64,000 nucleotides of DNA, taken from contig JADFUC010001453.1 of the NCBI GenBank assembly GCA_019722365.1, positions 1,302,001-1,366,000 on the forward strand, written 5' to 3'. This stretch comes from Lithospermum erythrorhizon. Its lineage: Eukaryota > Streptophyta > Magnoliopsida > Boraginales > Boraginaceae. A program made the translations under genes and the position numbers. Below are positions 37,654-51,500 of this stretch, one piece after another. Each line of letters begins with the position of its first letter. Position 1 is the stretch's first letter. Under the pieces are notes generated by a model. That model did no database searches. It saw nothing but the letters and a program-made list of their open reading frames with translations, and was not told the origin of the DNA.

Positions 37654-40600
37654 TCTCCTTGAAACATCAATAATACCATTGGGAACACACAAGGTTCGTT
37701 AAAAAACTCCAGCGACAAAATCACAAGGAAAAGGAGTACAGTAGTATGCCCCCCTGTCTAAATAGGCAGGTCTTCAAAGATTCAAAGTAACGTATCTAAT
37801 ACTAACAAGTTTTTGAAAACCTAATAGGATTTGATATGATTACAAGAACTATGGCTGAATATTTACCTCCTTGTTTCTTTCTCAAGTTCTCGAGTGAACG
37901 AAAGAACTTTGGGGGATGTGTTTGGTTTTGTCAGCCTCTTTGGATATAAATTCTCTCTATCCGCCGAGTAAATAATACTTAACACATTCTATTACATTGT
38001 TGGGAATTATCAGCTTGGGTAGCTGACGATCTTGTATATGTAAGGTCACCCGATCTTAACCATCCGTGACTCTTTACTTATTTCTGTAGTTGCTATTACT
38101 TCAAGACGGTTTTATACATCCAACAGGATTTGTTAACATACCATTATTTTATCCGACAAATAACACGATCCAAGATAACTAAGAAAACCCATTTTCAGAT
38201 GAAGAAACAACCATCGCACGAATTAAGATATTACATATGTTTAATCCTTTCCCAATGTCTCTCTTCAGATAAGAACCAAATTCATAAATTACCTACAAAA
38301 GAATTGTGTCTGTATAATTAGGCATTACGGCGCTCCACCAGACCGGTGTATGGTAGTTCGGGCACTAAGATCTTCTTCTATTTTCCTCTTAGGACTAAAG
38401 GACTATTTTCAAATATTAAGTGTTCTTCCACCATTTCTGAGCATTATCCAAAACCCTTCTCTGATAATTAACATGTACCAACATTATTTTTAGTACCACT
38501 TTGTAAATCATTTAACTTAGTTTTCCCAGATCTTCATTTCAAATCTTTCTTTAAGAATCATGTTTTAATTTCATTATTGGGTCTAATAATATTTAAATCA
38601 TCAATACGGTATATCAATGATTATAAAAACCGTATGTTGTTTCTTTTATAAAATACAAGGACAAATAAGACATTCAATAGTCTTCTTTTAATGTAAATAT
38701 TCACTTAGCCTGCTGGTACCAACATTCTGTCCGCGATTGTTTTAAACGACAAAAACCTACAAAGGGCAAAAAAGTAATGCAAGGCCCATAATAGAGAATA
38801 AGTTACCTATAATCAATTTCGAGTCTTGAGAAAACCTCAGGCAACAAGACGAGTAAATCTCGCTTTTTCTCTCCTTTCTGCTTTCTCACGAAGACCCACT
38901 TATAACCAATGGTGTTTTACATTCTGACATTAATAGCCTAAATACTTTTCATTTTTAACAAATTTCACCAAGATCTATTGCATCTTTCCATTTTGGCCAA
39001 TCAAGTCGAATTTTACATTCAACCATGTATCTGGGCTCAAAATCATCATTTCATTCATAATTTCATATGCAATGGAGTAAAATATTTCATCAATATCCTT
39101 ATTTTTCCTGCTCCAAAGATTTCGTATTAACATAATTGAGGAAACTTCTAAATCACTTTATTTTCAATTATCTCATTTTCATCATCTTGTGCTTCTATAG
39201 GGAGCACATTTCTTCTATCATGGGTTATCATTATACTAGTGTCTTATCAGTGATCTCTTCATCTCGTGATCAATCTTTTTCGCCTTTCTTTTCGGGAGAT
39301 TTTATCCTTGGAACCTGGCTGTGTCGGCTACACGCTTTCAGCGTGCCTTAGATGTACTTGCTACATCATTTTCTTCGAATTTCAATCCCAGCGTAAGTAT
39401 TAACAATGTACATGTGACTTTGTCACTTTTCTATATCAAGAATGAATCCGGCACTGATTTGCTAAACCTTGGGCACACAATTTTCTTTTAGAGGCTTTTT
39501 TCCTCATGATTTATTACACGTGTCCCTACACAAGAAAGATGACACATACCATGTTAAGGCCCTTTCCGATCAAGCTTTTCTCCTCCTAGGGAGGAAGCCT
39601 AAACGACAATCAAAGAACCTTGGCTCAATTGAATTTTCAAGAAATGCAAGTTGGATTCCAGAAGTTTGCATATCATGCCTAGTTATTAATTTTCCAGAGA
39701 ACAAGCTTCACTGTTTCAAGTATTAATCTTTAAACCTTCAAGGGATGACCATGCATTTTCAATTATTTTTCTCATCATTGTGGGATGAAGACCCAACAAT
39801 CATGCCACAAGAATACAGCTTTTGGGATCCTCTTGCCATTGTGTCATATCTAAGAATATAAGTGTAATGTAACCGTAAGGTACTTGATAATTTAAATATT
39901 TTTCTTTCCCAAAAACACTGAAGTGTATGGCTTCACATTACCTTCCGGCTATCGTTTTACATCTTTGAACATATATGTCATTAAAACCTAATAAGTTTCT
40001 TTACTTTGGAGAATACAGCCATTAATGATAAATTTTGTCCATTCTGCAATATGAACATGGCATTACCCAATCTTCAATCATCCCAGGACCTCGAATTGTA
40101 TTAATTATCAGTTTTGGTAGGATTTATGTCAAGAAAATATATCTTCTTCTTTTGAGGATTTCGTGTTGCCCACCGTTCTAGATTTAAATGTCTCAAAGAG
40201 GTTTCATGTTGCTTCCTTCTTCTTCAAAAACATGTAACGATATAAGATTAAGAGAGTAAATCAACACAATATATAAATTCACATATTATTTTGCTAGATA
40301 TAAAGCAAACATGTTATTACTAATATCACACATGATACGTATTAATAGAAGATTATTCATCAGCACATTATTCAAACTAAAGTAGTTCATCATATCCAAT
40401 TTTCTTTTAATCTAAGTTCATTTCATTTGTTCCATCACCAAGTTCACGGGCCTCAAGATATACGTAGTCGCCTCAGTTCATGTTCATTAAAGTTGACTTC
40501 CTTTTCTTTCTCTTCCTTTGTCTTCTATGCTTGGAGACTTTGCCAAAGATATTCCGGCGTTCTACACGCCTATACCAAATGACCTTTCTTTCCGCATCTC

Positions 40601-41849
40601 AGAATACAAATTATCATTGTTTTTCAATGAACCTTCTTGGATTTTCTACTTTTCTTGTCGACATTTGATAATTTCCGTAGGTTCATTATAATTCACGAAA
40701 CCACGCCCACGACCTCGACTACTCTAAAATTACCACTCTACCTGACCAATTATATATTAAGTACATGTGTGTGCTACCAATATGTTTTTCAACAAAGACT
40801 TCATTATTCTTTTCTATCATCAAAGGGCATGCACCAATTCTCAATATTTTTATATTCTCGTATTCTATATTGTTCTCAACAATATTTGTAATGCATGAAA
40901 CGTTGAAAACGTTTTTTCTTAAATTTTTCCCTTCTTCCATAATTTTAATTTCAATATTCTAATTGCGATATTAATTTTAAACAAGGCGTAGTTGTAATCA
41001 ACAACATCTTTAAAGTCTCTCGGGAACCTCAATTTGTTCCATTCATCGATCACGTAGTAAAGAACTTCCTTGGGTATCCAAATATTTTTCTAGCTTCATC
41101 CCATAAGAACTTAGGATCCTCTACATTCGTGATATTCTAATTGTATAGCATCACAAGATGATCCATCTTTATCTTATGGCTTTAGATTTTTTTCATGTAA
41201 AGTTCTTCTTCTGCTTTTTCTTTCTCTTTTCCAATCATTTCGATAAGCTCCGCATTATCTATTCCAAGTAAAAATTCAAGCCCTTACATGTGAGATATCT
41301 TATAACTTTGTTTGCCCAAGACATGTAGTAAGGAGGTTTAGAGGGAAGGGTTGAGCTATCTCTTCAACTTTTAATAAAAACCAATTATGAAAACAGAAAG
41401 TGTCATTATAGTAAAAATACTAGAAAACATTTTGTCATTTTGAATCATATAAAATACTTTGAGAAAGATGTTTAGAAATGTGGGAAGAGAAATGAAGTAT
41501 TATAGAGGAATTTTGAGAAATGTCCGCTATTGTTACCGTTTTTTACCGCTTACGACTGCTTGAGGATAGAAAAAATATTAATTTTACTGCTCATTATCAA
41601 GTGAAAAGTGGAGAGGAAAAATATTTTTGGCGTGTTAAAAGATGACGAGTTGTTAGAATGCACATAATGCATGATCATGAACACATATGATAATATAATA
41701 CACATGGTTATAAACAAATAATTCATGCCAATAACGAATAAAAGAAGATAACACAATAGTGAGATAATAATATAAGTGAGATGTTTTATACCTCCACCAA
41801 GTTAGTAAGTAAATAAACACGATATGGAGATTTAACTCTCCACTCAAAA

Positions 41850-42200
41850 TAACCATGCTTATTACAGAGCACTTGACGGGATGCCAGTTTTCCATAATAA
41901 TAGCCACGCTTATTATAGATCACTAGACGGAGATGCCAGTTTTCTATAATAAGAGAAAAATAAAAATAATAAAAATAACTACATGTATCACTGACCGAAT
42001 ACGTTTTATAAATACGAAAGCAAGATAAAATAATAATAATAAAAACTACTAGTTATAGGTCACTGACGAGATGCCGCCATTTATAATAAAGAGTAAATAA
42101 GGACAATAATAAATAATAATGCTCATTTATAGAATACTTTGACATATACCGCTATTCATATTGCGCTTTGGTTATGTAATTTCGACATATACCAAGCATT
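41850..42200. repeat. Minisatellite in the Copia leader
   Basis: Four to five imperfect units carry GATCACTGACGGGATGCCAG-like text followed by a TTTTCTATAATAA-like run. The best two (about 41852-41950) are in tandem at ~60-base spacing. It lies between the primer-binding site and gag, where Copia leader repeats can expand. Confidence 0.6.
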
Positions 42201-42305
42201 CATACGCTTTTAATATATAACAAAAATAAATATCAAAAGTGGTGGGCGACGTATAATATACCTAATAGTAAAGCACTTACTATAGAGGCGATCGTGCTGA
42301 TAACG

Positions 42306-42535
42306 TGTTATACAAACCGACATTAAATAACCTTTACTAACACGATAATCGCTATATTATAACTACTGACGAAACAGAGGAAAAGAAAAATGAGAGAAAG
42401 CAATATCAATTCTTATTTCTTCAGTTGTACAATATGCAGAGCAGGAGTAGGAGTTCTTTTATAGGCAAAATTCAATATTATAACACTATAGCACTTTATT
42501 TGTTTTCCTCAAATACTGCGCCGACTTTCATAACA
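42306..42535 (-). repeat. Copia 5' LTR
   Basis: Starts TGTTATACAAACCGAC and ends GACTTTCATAACA on the plus strand. The element reads leftward from here, as the primer-binding site adjoins position 42305. Confidence 0.75.
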
Positions 42536-44030
42536 ATAATGATAATGATTTCATCTTTGTTTTAAACTGTAGGAGACCATAACGGTTTCAGTTCATACCA
42601 ATTTCAATTGAACAAGCTTTAAAATATTTAACTAATATATATAATAGGGGATCTAATCATTTGAGTTCAAATCATTTTAGCCAATCAGTTCAAAGTAATC
42701 CACCTATAGGAAGATGTATGGTACAACATGTGGCAATAATAACTTGTACCTTCCATCATAGAATCATTTTCCCTATATTATATTATACGGAAGTATAATC
42801 GTGCATGCATTCTAGAAGTCGATTAATAATTATCAAAAAATTGTTTTGCACAATGAATTAAGATAAAGAAATTGGAGAATTAATTAAGGAGAATTTGTCT
42901 TATATATGCCTACTTTTCCTTTTCATAAATTTTTGTTTTGCCTCTATTATCTTCATTATTTACAAATACCAAAAAGAAAATAGTTTATTCAGAATAGGAT
43001 GATTGCGATGAAATAGTGTTTGACATGACTAATATTTTGGGCGATTGTGATGAAGAAGTAGTAGTGTTATAACATGATTGTGACTTCTTCTAATGGTGAA
43101 AATTTGTTCATTTATCTTTATCATTTATTTGGATAATTATAGCCTTTTTCATTAACTACAACAAAATCTAAGTAAATCATTATCATATACGGAGTATTTG
43201 TTAATTAAATACTCCTTCAAGCTCACGATTATCACATTTTATCTTGATTTTTTAATAGTTGAACTTTGATCGTAGATATTTTTGTTTATGTTTTATAATA
43301 TCTTATGAAAAATATTTCAATAAAAAATAAATTTCAAATTCTTTCCATTGATATATTATTCATAAAATATTATACAATACAAACAAAAATATTTAGGATT
43401 AAAGTTCAACTATTAAAAAGTTAAAATGTGATAATATTTTAGGATGGTCGGAAGGATAAACGCACGAAAAGTCCCTCTGAAATCTATAACAAAAATGTTC
43501 TAGTTGTTCCTTTAACTCTATCCTTTTAATTGGATAATTATTGACTTTTTTCATTAACTCCTACCCAAACCTAAAGTAAATCACTTCCGTACAATTTGTG
43601 AGTTAAATTATACAAACCGATAAAATATATATTCAATCATCAAAAACAAAAAAGTCCCGCCTCTGAAATCTGTAACAAAAATGCTTTAATACCATGTGCT
43701 ACAAGTAACTAGTAATACCCAATTTTAGCGCAATATATATATAACAAAACAGAAACAAATGAAATGAAATGAAATGAAAATCAATATGGTATAATTAATG
43801 TATAAGACTCTAAGAATTATCAATAATCACCATTAATATTATAGTGCACATCAACCAAATGATTATAAATTATAAAGTGATCATTAATACAGAAGAGCAA
43901 AAAATGCCTCTTTCGTATGATTGATCTAATAATAACACAAAGTCAGCCTATAGTACAATGCTCAGATTCTCTTGGAATGTTTGCTATAATTATTAAAAGA
44001 ATTAAAAATAGATGTACTTAGCTTCAAACA
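42536..44030. other. AT-rich DNA upstream of polygalacturonase B
   Basis: No gene. It contains the fold-back element at 43212-43456. The element sits between two related stretches (about 43111-43210 and 43505-43610, sharing TTGGATAATTAT and TTCATTAACT). A GAAAT pentanucleotide run occurs near 43757-43778. Confidence 0.5.
43212..43456. mobile_element. Fold-back MITE
   Basis: The left arm (about 43224-43309) contains ATTATCACATTTTATC, TTTTTAATAGTTGAACTTTG and ATATTTTTGTTTATG. The right arm (about 43369-43441) is its near-perfect reverse complement, with AAAGTTCAACTATTAAAAAG and AAAATGTGATAAT. A loop of ~60 bases lies between. There is no coding capacity. Ends read CTCCTTC and GGAAGGA-like, so the superfamily is uncertain. 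Confidence 0.75.
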
Positions 44031-44121
44031 AATCTATATATACAACCTTTATCCTTCCATTTTCTCAAAATACATATTTATCAGTCTTCTAAGTACTATT
44101 TTTTGTGCACTAGAGATCACA
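44031..44121 (+). promoter_or_regulatory. Core promoter of polygalacturonase B
   Basis: CTATATATACAACC at about 44032-44046 is a good TATA box, ~80 bases before the ATG at 44122. The start of transcription would fall near 44070. No further elements could be supported. Confidence 0.6.
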
Positions 44122-46006
44122 ATGGCTATGACAAATTCCAATAATAATAAAAAATTCTCATTTTCATTTTTAGTGATTGCTATGAACTTATTCAACTCTA
44201 CATTGGCTGGTAGGCCTACATATAATGTGCTTAGCTATGGTGCCAAAGGCGATGGAGGGACCGATTCGACGAATGCATTCCTCAGTGCATGGGCAGCAAC
44301 ATGTAATTCCACAAAGCCTTCAACAATGTATGTGCCTCGGGGGAAATTCTTGCTAAGAAATGTAGCATTTTGGGGGCAAACTTGCAAGAACACCGCGATC
44401 AAAGTGCAAATTGATGGCACACTTGTGGCTCCCTCGAATTATAATGTTATTGGGAATACTGGATGTTGGATCAAGTTTTCAAGAGTTAATGGTGTTTCAA
44501 TCTCAGGAGGGATTTTAGATGGGAGGGGGACTAATCTTTGGGCTTGCAAAACTTCTGGCAAAAGTTGTCCTGGAGGAGCTACGGTAAGCCTATGCATGCC
44601 TAATAGTCAAAATATGATGTTCATTCCAATCTTGGAATAATTAATATATTAAGTGAGGACTAAAAAATATCAAATCAATTTCTGATTGAAGATTTGTCAT
44701 ATACAGTATATTGTATATTAGCAGTGCCAAGAATTTATTAATTTCATAAAAGTTACTAATAATTATATTATTAAATGATGTGAAATTTTTCTATCATATT
44801 GAAACTAATGGTTGTGCATTTGGGTCATCATTTGTAGACTCTGGGGGTATACAACTCAAAGAACGTAGAGATCAACAAATTAACATCATTAAACAGCCAA
44901 TTGTTCCATGTTATCGTTTATGGAAGCCAAAATGTAAGAGTTCAAGGGGTGAAGATCACTGCCTCAGGCACCAGCCCGAACACAGATGGAATTCATATTC
45001 AAGGTTCATCATATGTCACTGTCTCAAGCACCAAAATCGCCACCGGGGACGATTGTGTGTCAATCGGCCCCGGTAGTACCAATCTTTGGATTGAAAATGT
45101 TGTTTGTGGCCCTGGTCATGGGATAAGGTATGTCACACAGAAATGTTTAATTTTCTCGGTTACAGTTTAGTACTCAATATTCAATAATATTGTAAAATGT
45201 GTAATGTGTTTGATCTATGTTAGATCTTTGAATTAACAATTAATTAATTTCAACTCAAACCTCTATTCGAACTCACCAGCACCATGGGGGAAAAAATCCT
45301 AATTTATTTAATTTTCCTATGGTAAATTAAATATTATATATATAATAAGTGCTTATTTTCTAATTAGTTTTTTTGTATTAATGTTGAGCAGCATAGGGAG
45401 CCTGGGGTGGGACAAGCAGGAACCTGGAGTCCAAAATGTAACAGTAACAACTTCTACATTTATAGGCACTACTAATGGACTCCGAGTCAAGACTTGGGCA
45501 AGAGAAAGCAATGGATTTGTTAAGGATGTTCTATTCCAACATGCAGTCATGAAGAAAGTTCAAAATCCCATCTTAATTGACCAAAACTATTGTCCACATG
45601 GAAGTTGTCCTCATCAGGTACTATATACCTTACACATTTCAAGTTATGAAATTGTAAATAGAATAATAATTGTAGAATATATATATAACTCATCATTTAA
45701 TTCATCTGCATGCTGTTTGTCATGATAATCCTAAGGATGATATATAACTACTTATAATAAATATTATTACAGGGGTCAAGTGTGAGAATTAGTGGCATAA
45801 AATTTCTGGACGTTCATGGAACATCAGCAACACAAGTAGCCATAAAAATTGATTGCAGCAAAAATGTTCCATGCAGTGGAATAAAATTGCAAGATGTGAA
45901 TCTTGAGTTCAAAAGTGAAGCTGTTCCTTCTGCTTCTGCACAAGCTCTATGTTCTAATGCTGGAGGAACTTCTTCCGGTTACATGCAGCCACGTGGATGT
46001 TTATAA
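44122..46006 (+). CDS. Polygalacturonase B (GH28), intact, 4 exons
   Basis: A secreted pectin-degrading enzyme of glycoside hydrolase family 28, exo-polygalacturonase/pollen-type clade, hydrolysing alpha-1,4-galacturonan in the cell wall. Exons 44122-44583, 44838-45127, 45392-45617 and 45773-46006 have GT/AG borders and join to 403 residues, the usual size. Residues 1-30 form a signal peptide ending STLAG. Catalytic blocks are complete: SPNTDG (Asn202, Asp204), TGDDC (Asp225, Asp226), GPGHGIS (His248) and LRVK (Arg282, Lys284). The paired Cys residues near the end and the terminal PRGCL fit the family. Gene A and broken copy C are its relatives in this window, but B is clearly diverged from them and is not part of the recent A/C duplication. 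The start is the only ATG placing a signal peptide. Expression site is not visible from sequence; related genes are often pollen-expressed. Confidence 0.93.
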
Positions 46007-48589
46007 TAAATTTTTCATTCTTCATTTTTTTTACAATAACTAAGCACTAAATCAATTTGTGACGTGTCTTGAACATGTAGTAGTAGTTAAGAGATTTTTT
46101 TAGTGTACTCCCAAGTTTTTGTTTTTATTTTTATTTTAAGTGTGTAGTCTTGTTTTTTCATATATTCATAAATCATAATATCACATTATTCAATCCTTTA
46201 CTCGTATTCCATCTCAATTGAAGTTGTTAGACGAGCAAGATAAAGTACATTAGATCTCACGATTGGCCTATTAGGCCAAATAATCGAATTTAATTAATGA
46301 ATTTAATTTTGCATTGACGTATTGAACTGTTTTATTCAGTGTAAAACTTGAGACTTTGATAAGTTGAACTTGTTAGATTGTATTAATATTGATTTAGTGT
46401 TTAGTAATATATTGATGTATATTACTATTGATTTAGTGTTAAGTAATATATTGATGTATATTAAATCACGATTATTACAACATCATGCAACATATAAATT
46501 AAATAGACATGTGTAATGGAAAAGAAGAATTTTTATTATTTATTATAGGGGATACAAAAATAAACCTACCTGTATAAAATTTTCAATATACAAGTTTTGG
46601 CGAAATCGAAGAGATCGATCATTCCAAACTATGAGTCCCTAAATGTTTGCTGCAGATTTGGTGAGATGTCTTTATTGCTTGACTTGAATTGGCGTGGATA
46701 CGAGCTCTCTAGATGAAATGCCGATTCGACCTGGATTCGCTTCGACAGACGCTTCATGACGAGTCGGGATATGTGTAGTCGCCTCTGACGGACATAGACT
46801 CGGGCCTGACTTCGTGATATTTTATCCTCGAATGGCGAATTTACAGGCAGATTCCTATATCGGCCATGACTCGATCTCAGCCTGACTCTGATTCCGCTTA
46901 TGTCGACTTGATGACTTACCGCAAGCCGGCCCCAAGGCAGCTGCTGGGCTTAGTTTTTAATACCGCTGTGGACTTCACCTTTACAATGGGATTTGGGCGA
47001 ATACGATCCAAGTGGACACAGAATAGATTAAGCCACCTTCAAGGACTTTAATGAGATTTAGTCTCACCGAGATTGATTTGCTCTTGGAAGTTAGCCGCCG
47101 CTTCAAATTGCATCATGAGCCTTTAGCAATTTGTTGATGTAGCGCATAACAGATAGGCAGTTATAGGTATGAACTTGATTTAAGCTTTGAAGGCCATCGC
47201 CGGCCTATACTACAACTGGCTTAGCAGCTTGTTGAAGTAGCGATGATCGCATGGGGCGATTGCTCCAACCTCGCTTGATGATACAATTGCCTCGATTTAG
47301 ACAAGCGCCTTTAAGAACAGAGCCTCGCCTAGAATTCAGCTATAAGGACCTAACGCTGAGTACCTTATATCTCGCACTTTACTAATCAAACCCGAGATTT
47401 ATCGGTACTATCAAGATGATTATTCAATAATCAAGGACTATTTAGCTTGATCTTGAATATTTGAAGCGCTCTGAGAAATCTAAGTCGACACGATTTGTTT
47501 CAACTTGAAGAATTACCGCATTTAGCAAGAATTTCACCTTTTTAAGTGCCTATTTTGGCTACGTGAGGTGTTTTCCACCACTAAAATGGTGTTTTGTTTC
47601 GCTGCTTAAATATTTAACTTGACATTTCGTAGATCATTCTACGATTTTCTCGTGTGTTTCTCAAGCAGATTTTAAAATCTAATATTTTGAAAATAAAGGG
47701 GGTATTATAGGCTTCAAGCTTTGAATACCACCGCTGACGTATTTGCTTAATTTCAGTACCATGATCTTAACTATCAATTTTAAGACAAGATCCGAATCAA
47801 TGATTAAATTTACTGCCTCTCCAATTAATAAAGAGGCACCTATGTAAAAAGAAGATTTTGGGGATTCTTTTTCTGCGCCAAATATATTTTTAAATCAATT
47901 TTACCTTTTGCAGTCTTCGCTTAACCCCAGAATTTCTGTGAGTCTTCATTTCGATCCCCGTAACTTTCAGAATTTCAATTTTAGGCCATATGGCCTATTT
48001 TAATTAAATAAAATTGGGGATTTTTAGCCTCAAAACCTAAATTTATTGAACATTTAATTCACAACTATTTTCTCGTAAACCCTCGTTCGACCGAGAGTTT
48101 TATATTAAATTTAGAGTTCGATTGAGAACCCTAGCCACATAGCCTTTCTTTAATGGCTTGATTAATTAATTTGATTAAATCGTCTTAATCATTTTAATCA
48201 TTTTTTAATAAATTTTCACCGTCTACATGCATAATAAATCGCGCACACTATAATAAGTACGCCATCCTTTAATAAACTAACTCTACAACAATTAATGTTG
48301 TTTTACTTTAGTATAAAAGATAATATATTGATTTAAAACTCAAAAGATTAGTATTGTCTAACTAATATGTTGATTCATCATTTTATATTAATATAAAACA
48401 TTAGTATGCATCATTTTGTTATTCTTTAATAATATTGTAAAAGTTGTTTATAAATAATTCGGAGTATTGTTTAATCAACTAGCTAGGCAACAAACACAAA
48501 CTTTAATTTGAATTAAATTACCATGTTAAATTGTTAATGTTAAAAAAAAAAAGTTGAAAATATTATGCATCTTCATCAGAACTGGAGCT
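46007..48589. other. Intergenic DNA, partly repeat-like
   Basis: No gene recognised. A 39-40-bp tandem duplication lies at 46387-46466. From about 46600 to 48150 base composition shifts to more G+C, with stops in all frames; this looks like an old, unidentifiable mobile element or non-coding transcript. 48150-48589 is AT-rich and holds the scramblase 3' flank. Confidence 0.45.
46387..46466. repeat. 39-40-bp tandem duplication
   Basis: ATTGATTTAGTGTTTAGTAA followed by TATATTGATGTATATTA appears twice in a row with one substitution. Confidence 0.8.
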
Positions 48590-51500
48590 TCATTCACCAA
48601 CCATAATGAAAGGAACTCCCCTGGAAAAACACCATTCATTTGAATTAGTAAACCCAGATGAAATACTATGAACTACCACATCATATTCAAACTGAAAAGT
48701 TATAATCTTGAGCAAGGGAAGTACTAAGTAAGAGAAGTAATAGTCAAATGCCACAAAATCAAAAAAGATCAGGCCAACTAGATAAAACATATCTTCATAA
48801 ATAAACATTGTTGAAGTAAGGATTTTTTTAAAAATGTTAAGACCTTAAAAAATGTTGTATAACTAACCACCGCCACCCCCTAATTCGCCTAGGGCGGGAG
48901 CCCTTCAGAGGTATTTCTAGCATGTTGTAACATAAGTCATACAAGAACGGGACTGGAAGTAAACGAGAAAATATCAACTGACTGAGAAGACTCCTCCTGG
49001 TCTAACAATGTTGCTCAGGTATGGAACATATCACTTTATGTGCGGGTGTGTACATTATAAAAGAAACAGCGATAAGATAACTGGTGAACATTGTAACATG
49101 ACCACACATAGTACTCATTTAAGATGTAAACCTCAATTAGATGCAAGCAGAAATAGAGCCGTCAGCAGCGAGATACAAGCTTACCATCCTCCATGACGTG
49201 AGAAGTAGTCATTATCAAGAGATACAGCTAGTGCTACAGCTACAGCTCTCTCAGAGAGAGTCAAAGGGCGAGTAACTTGTAACTCTTCAATCTGTAACAA
49301 AAAGCTTGACCATTCAACATTTAATTTACAAAAATAGTAGAGGATTAGACTCACTTCATTTGTACTTACCCCTTTAGCAGAACCTCCACTAGAATCAGCT
49401 TGTCCAAAACGTATGACATACTGGCCAGCATCAGTTAGTATCTGCATCACATAAATTACAAACAAATCTCAGTTCCGGTGACTTTTTGTTTCATCTCATT
49501 ACATCCCTCTTCAGTATTTAAAGATAGCCCATTGACCACATAAACATTCATAAGATTTTTTGTAATTCCATGCCAGCCCAAACTCTCATTTTCTTTAATG
49601 AAAACTGGATTGAGTAGAAAATACATACAGTTCAAAAAAGCATAAGCATTTGTCAGATTCTGACAAAAGATAGGATCACAACGTAACAATCCAACACGTA
49701 TCAGAGCAAAAATCATTTTTCCCAATAATAGAGAAATTTTCCTCATCTCGATCCAAGAAAAACAAGTCTCGTTCTTAAAAATAGATGTGCTACCTCAAAA
49801 CCAACACCTCTCCAATTACGATCAATTTCACCAAGCACATTTCCATCAATATCTTTCAAAGTAAATGTCCAATACCAGAACCCAGGGTTCTCAACCACAG
49901 CAAACTGCTTATTCCTGCAAGAGAGCACGTGGCAGATTTCAGCGAATAATAGACAAAGGAGAAAAACAGGAGGGCATGATGGAATATGATATTAATGATA
50001 GTAGTATGTCCTACAAATAGACAAGTTATTCAGATCAAGCAACAAGAACAAAGTACTGTAATACATTATTTTCTTCTTTTAGACCACACAAATACATAAT
50101 ACTCCATTATTTATTCATTTCAGTAAATACTTAGTTCTAAATAAATTTAAGGATTTACCCCAAGTACAAATCGTATATTCTCTTCCATAGATGCCATCTT
50201 CTATGAACAACCCCAATTTCCTGAAACATGAGTACTTCAAGATGAGCACTCTCATAACTGCTTATAATATACACATAATCAAATGATATGCCACTAGTAT
50301 GAACTTTGAGCTTCTCTTTCCTTCCCATTTATCTCGGCATAAATTGAGCTGGTTATCCACCAAAAAGGCCTCCGCACCTAGTACAGGCAGTGCATAAGAA
50401 AACCACAATTTTGACATAAAATATGTTTTTAAATAAAATTTACAACAGACTCAGTTGAAAATTGGATGGCCCACTACGTACCCGGAATAGTTCATTGCCT
50501 AAACCATCTGTTATTGAAGCAACAAAAGGACGCCTTGTACGAAGCAACTGCAGAGGAGAAGAGATACAATTTGCATATGTCACAGGTAGTGCAATTAGGC
50601 AAGAGATGAAGAAAGCTAATTTTGTTTGTTTCTTCCATAGAATGGGGAAAAACTCTCTTTGCTCCGGTACATAGAGGATTCAAACATTAAATAGATCAAC
50701 AACAAATCATACCTGTCTTGTAATGGGATTACTCTTTTCGCGAATAAAACCTACAGGCTAAACAAAATAGACAAAAAAAAAATCTTGTTAGTTGGAAGAT
50801 ATATGTGCTGCAGAATACATAGAATAAGGAACATGCATCTCTACGTACACTATTGGGGTAGCAGGCATCTATTATGGCATATCTATTTTCCTGCAGACAA
50901 AGAATAAAGAACAGTAATCAGCATATTTACCAAAAGCAACAAAGAAAAATCTCAAAAAATTACATTCAGAGTGACCACAGTTAGCCACTTCCCGATATGT
51001 ACCAAATTATCAGACAACATAGGTCCTCCCTTGATTCATTTTTGTTTAACTTCAAGAAAACTTTAAATTTATCTCTCACTCTAAGTTTTCCACTTTCCAA
51101 TATCACATTTTGGTAAAATGACCATAATTTAGCATTTTTGCCAAAATAATAAAAAACCTGAGGAAGATAGAATGGAAGGACTATGTCATATGAATTAGTG
51201 AAAAACCACCATATAAAGAGGGAACTCAGCAATAGATATATAGAATCTGGAGGGTAGGAAGTGGAGATAAATTATACGAGTCGATACATTCTTTTCAATC
51301 CAAAAGTAAATTCAGCGTTTAAAGGAAATGAAAAGCATGGCAGAGGTACAAGTGCCATGGAAATCAAATACTGTTCTTTAGGTCCCCACTCTTTCTTATC
51401 GTATGGCACATATGTCACAAGGATACAAGAAAACTGAAAGTGTGTCATTGACATGATATTATGCCTTCATTTTGCAAAAACAGAAGCAACCCTTCATGAA

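Larger units (their letters stand above)
37437..42535 (-). mobile_element. Degenerate Copia LTR retrotransposon
   Basis: Two direct repeats of ~220-230 bases bound it: 37437-37653 (3' LTR on the minus strand) and 42306-42535 (5' LTR). Both start TGTTATA and end GACTTTCATAACA on the plus strand. Next to the 5' LTR the minus strand reads CGTTATCAGCACGATC, a primer-binding site of the half-tRNA(Met) type common in Copia elements. Beside the 3' LTR is a purine-rich TTCAAGGAGA. Internal minus-strand protein pieces: gag around 41180-40980 (VEDPKFLWDEARKIFGYP, VIDEWNKLRFPRDFKDV), an RGRGRG-like stretch near 40700, a zinc-knuckle tail GH-x5-CRTPEYL near 40590-40540, and reverse-transcriptase start near 38990-38820 (DWPKWKDAI, KARFTRLVA). 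All are broken by stops. No matching target-site duplication was found (TTTAT against ATAAT). Confidence 0.8.

Noticed and set aside
37437..42535. Plus-strand open frames at 39136-39726 and 40480-40962 as genes
   Set aside because: They are antisense to the Copia gag/pol remnants and have no homology of their own.
46866..47051. 61-codon open frame in the G+C-shifted block
   Set aside because: Short, no recognisable motif, and expected by chance in less AT-rich DNA.
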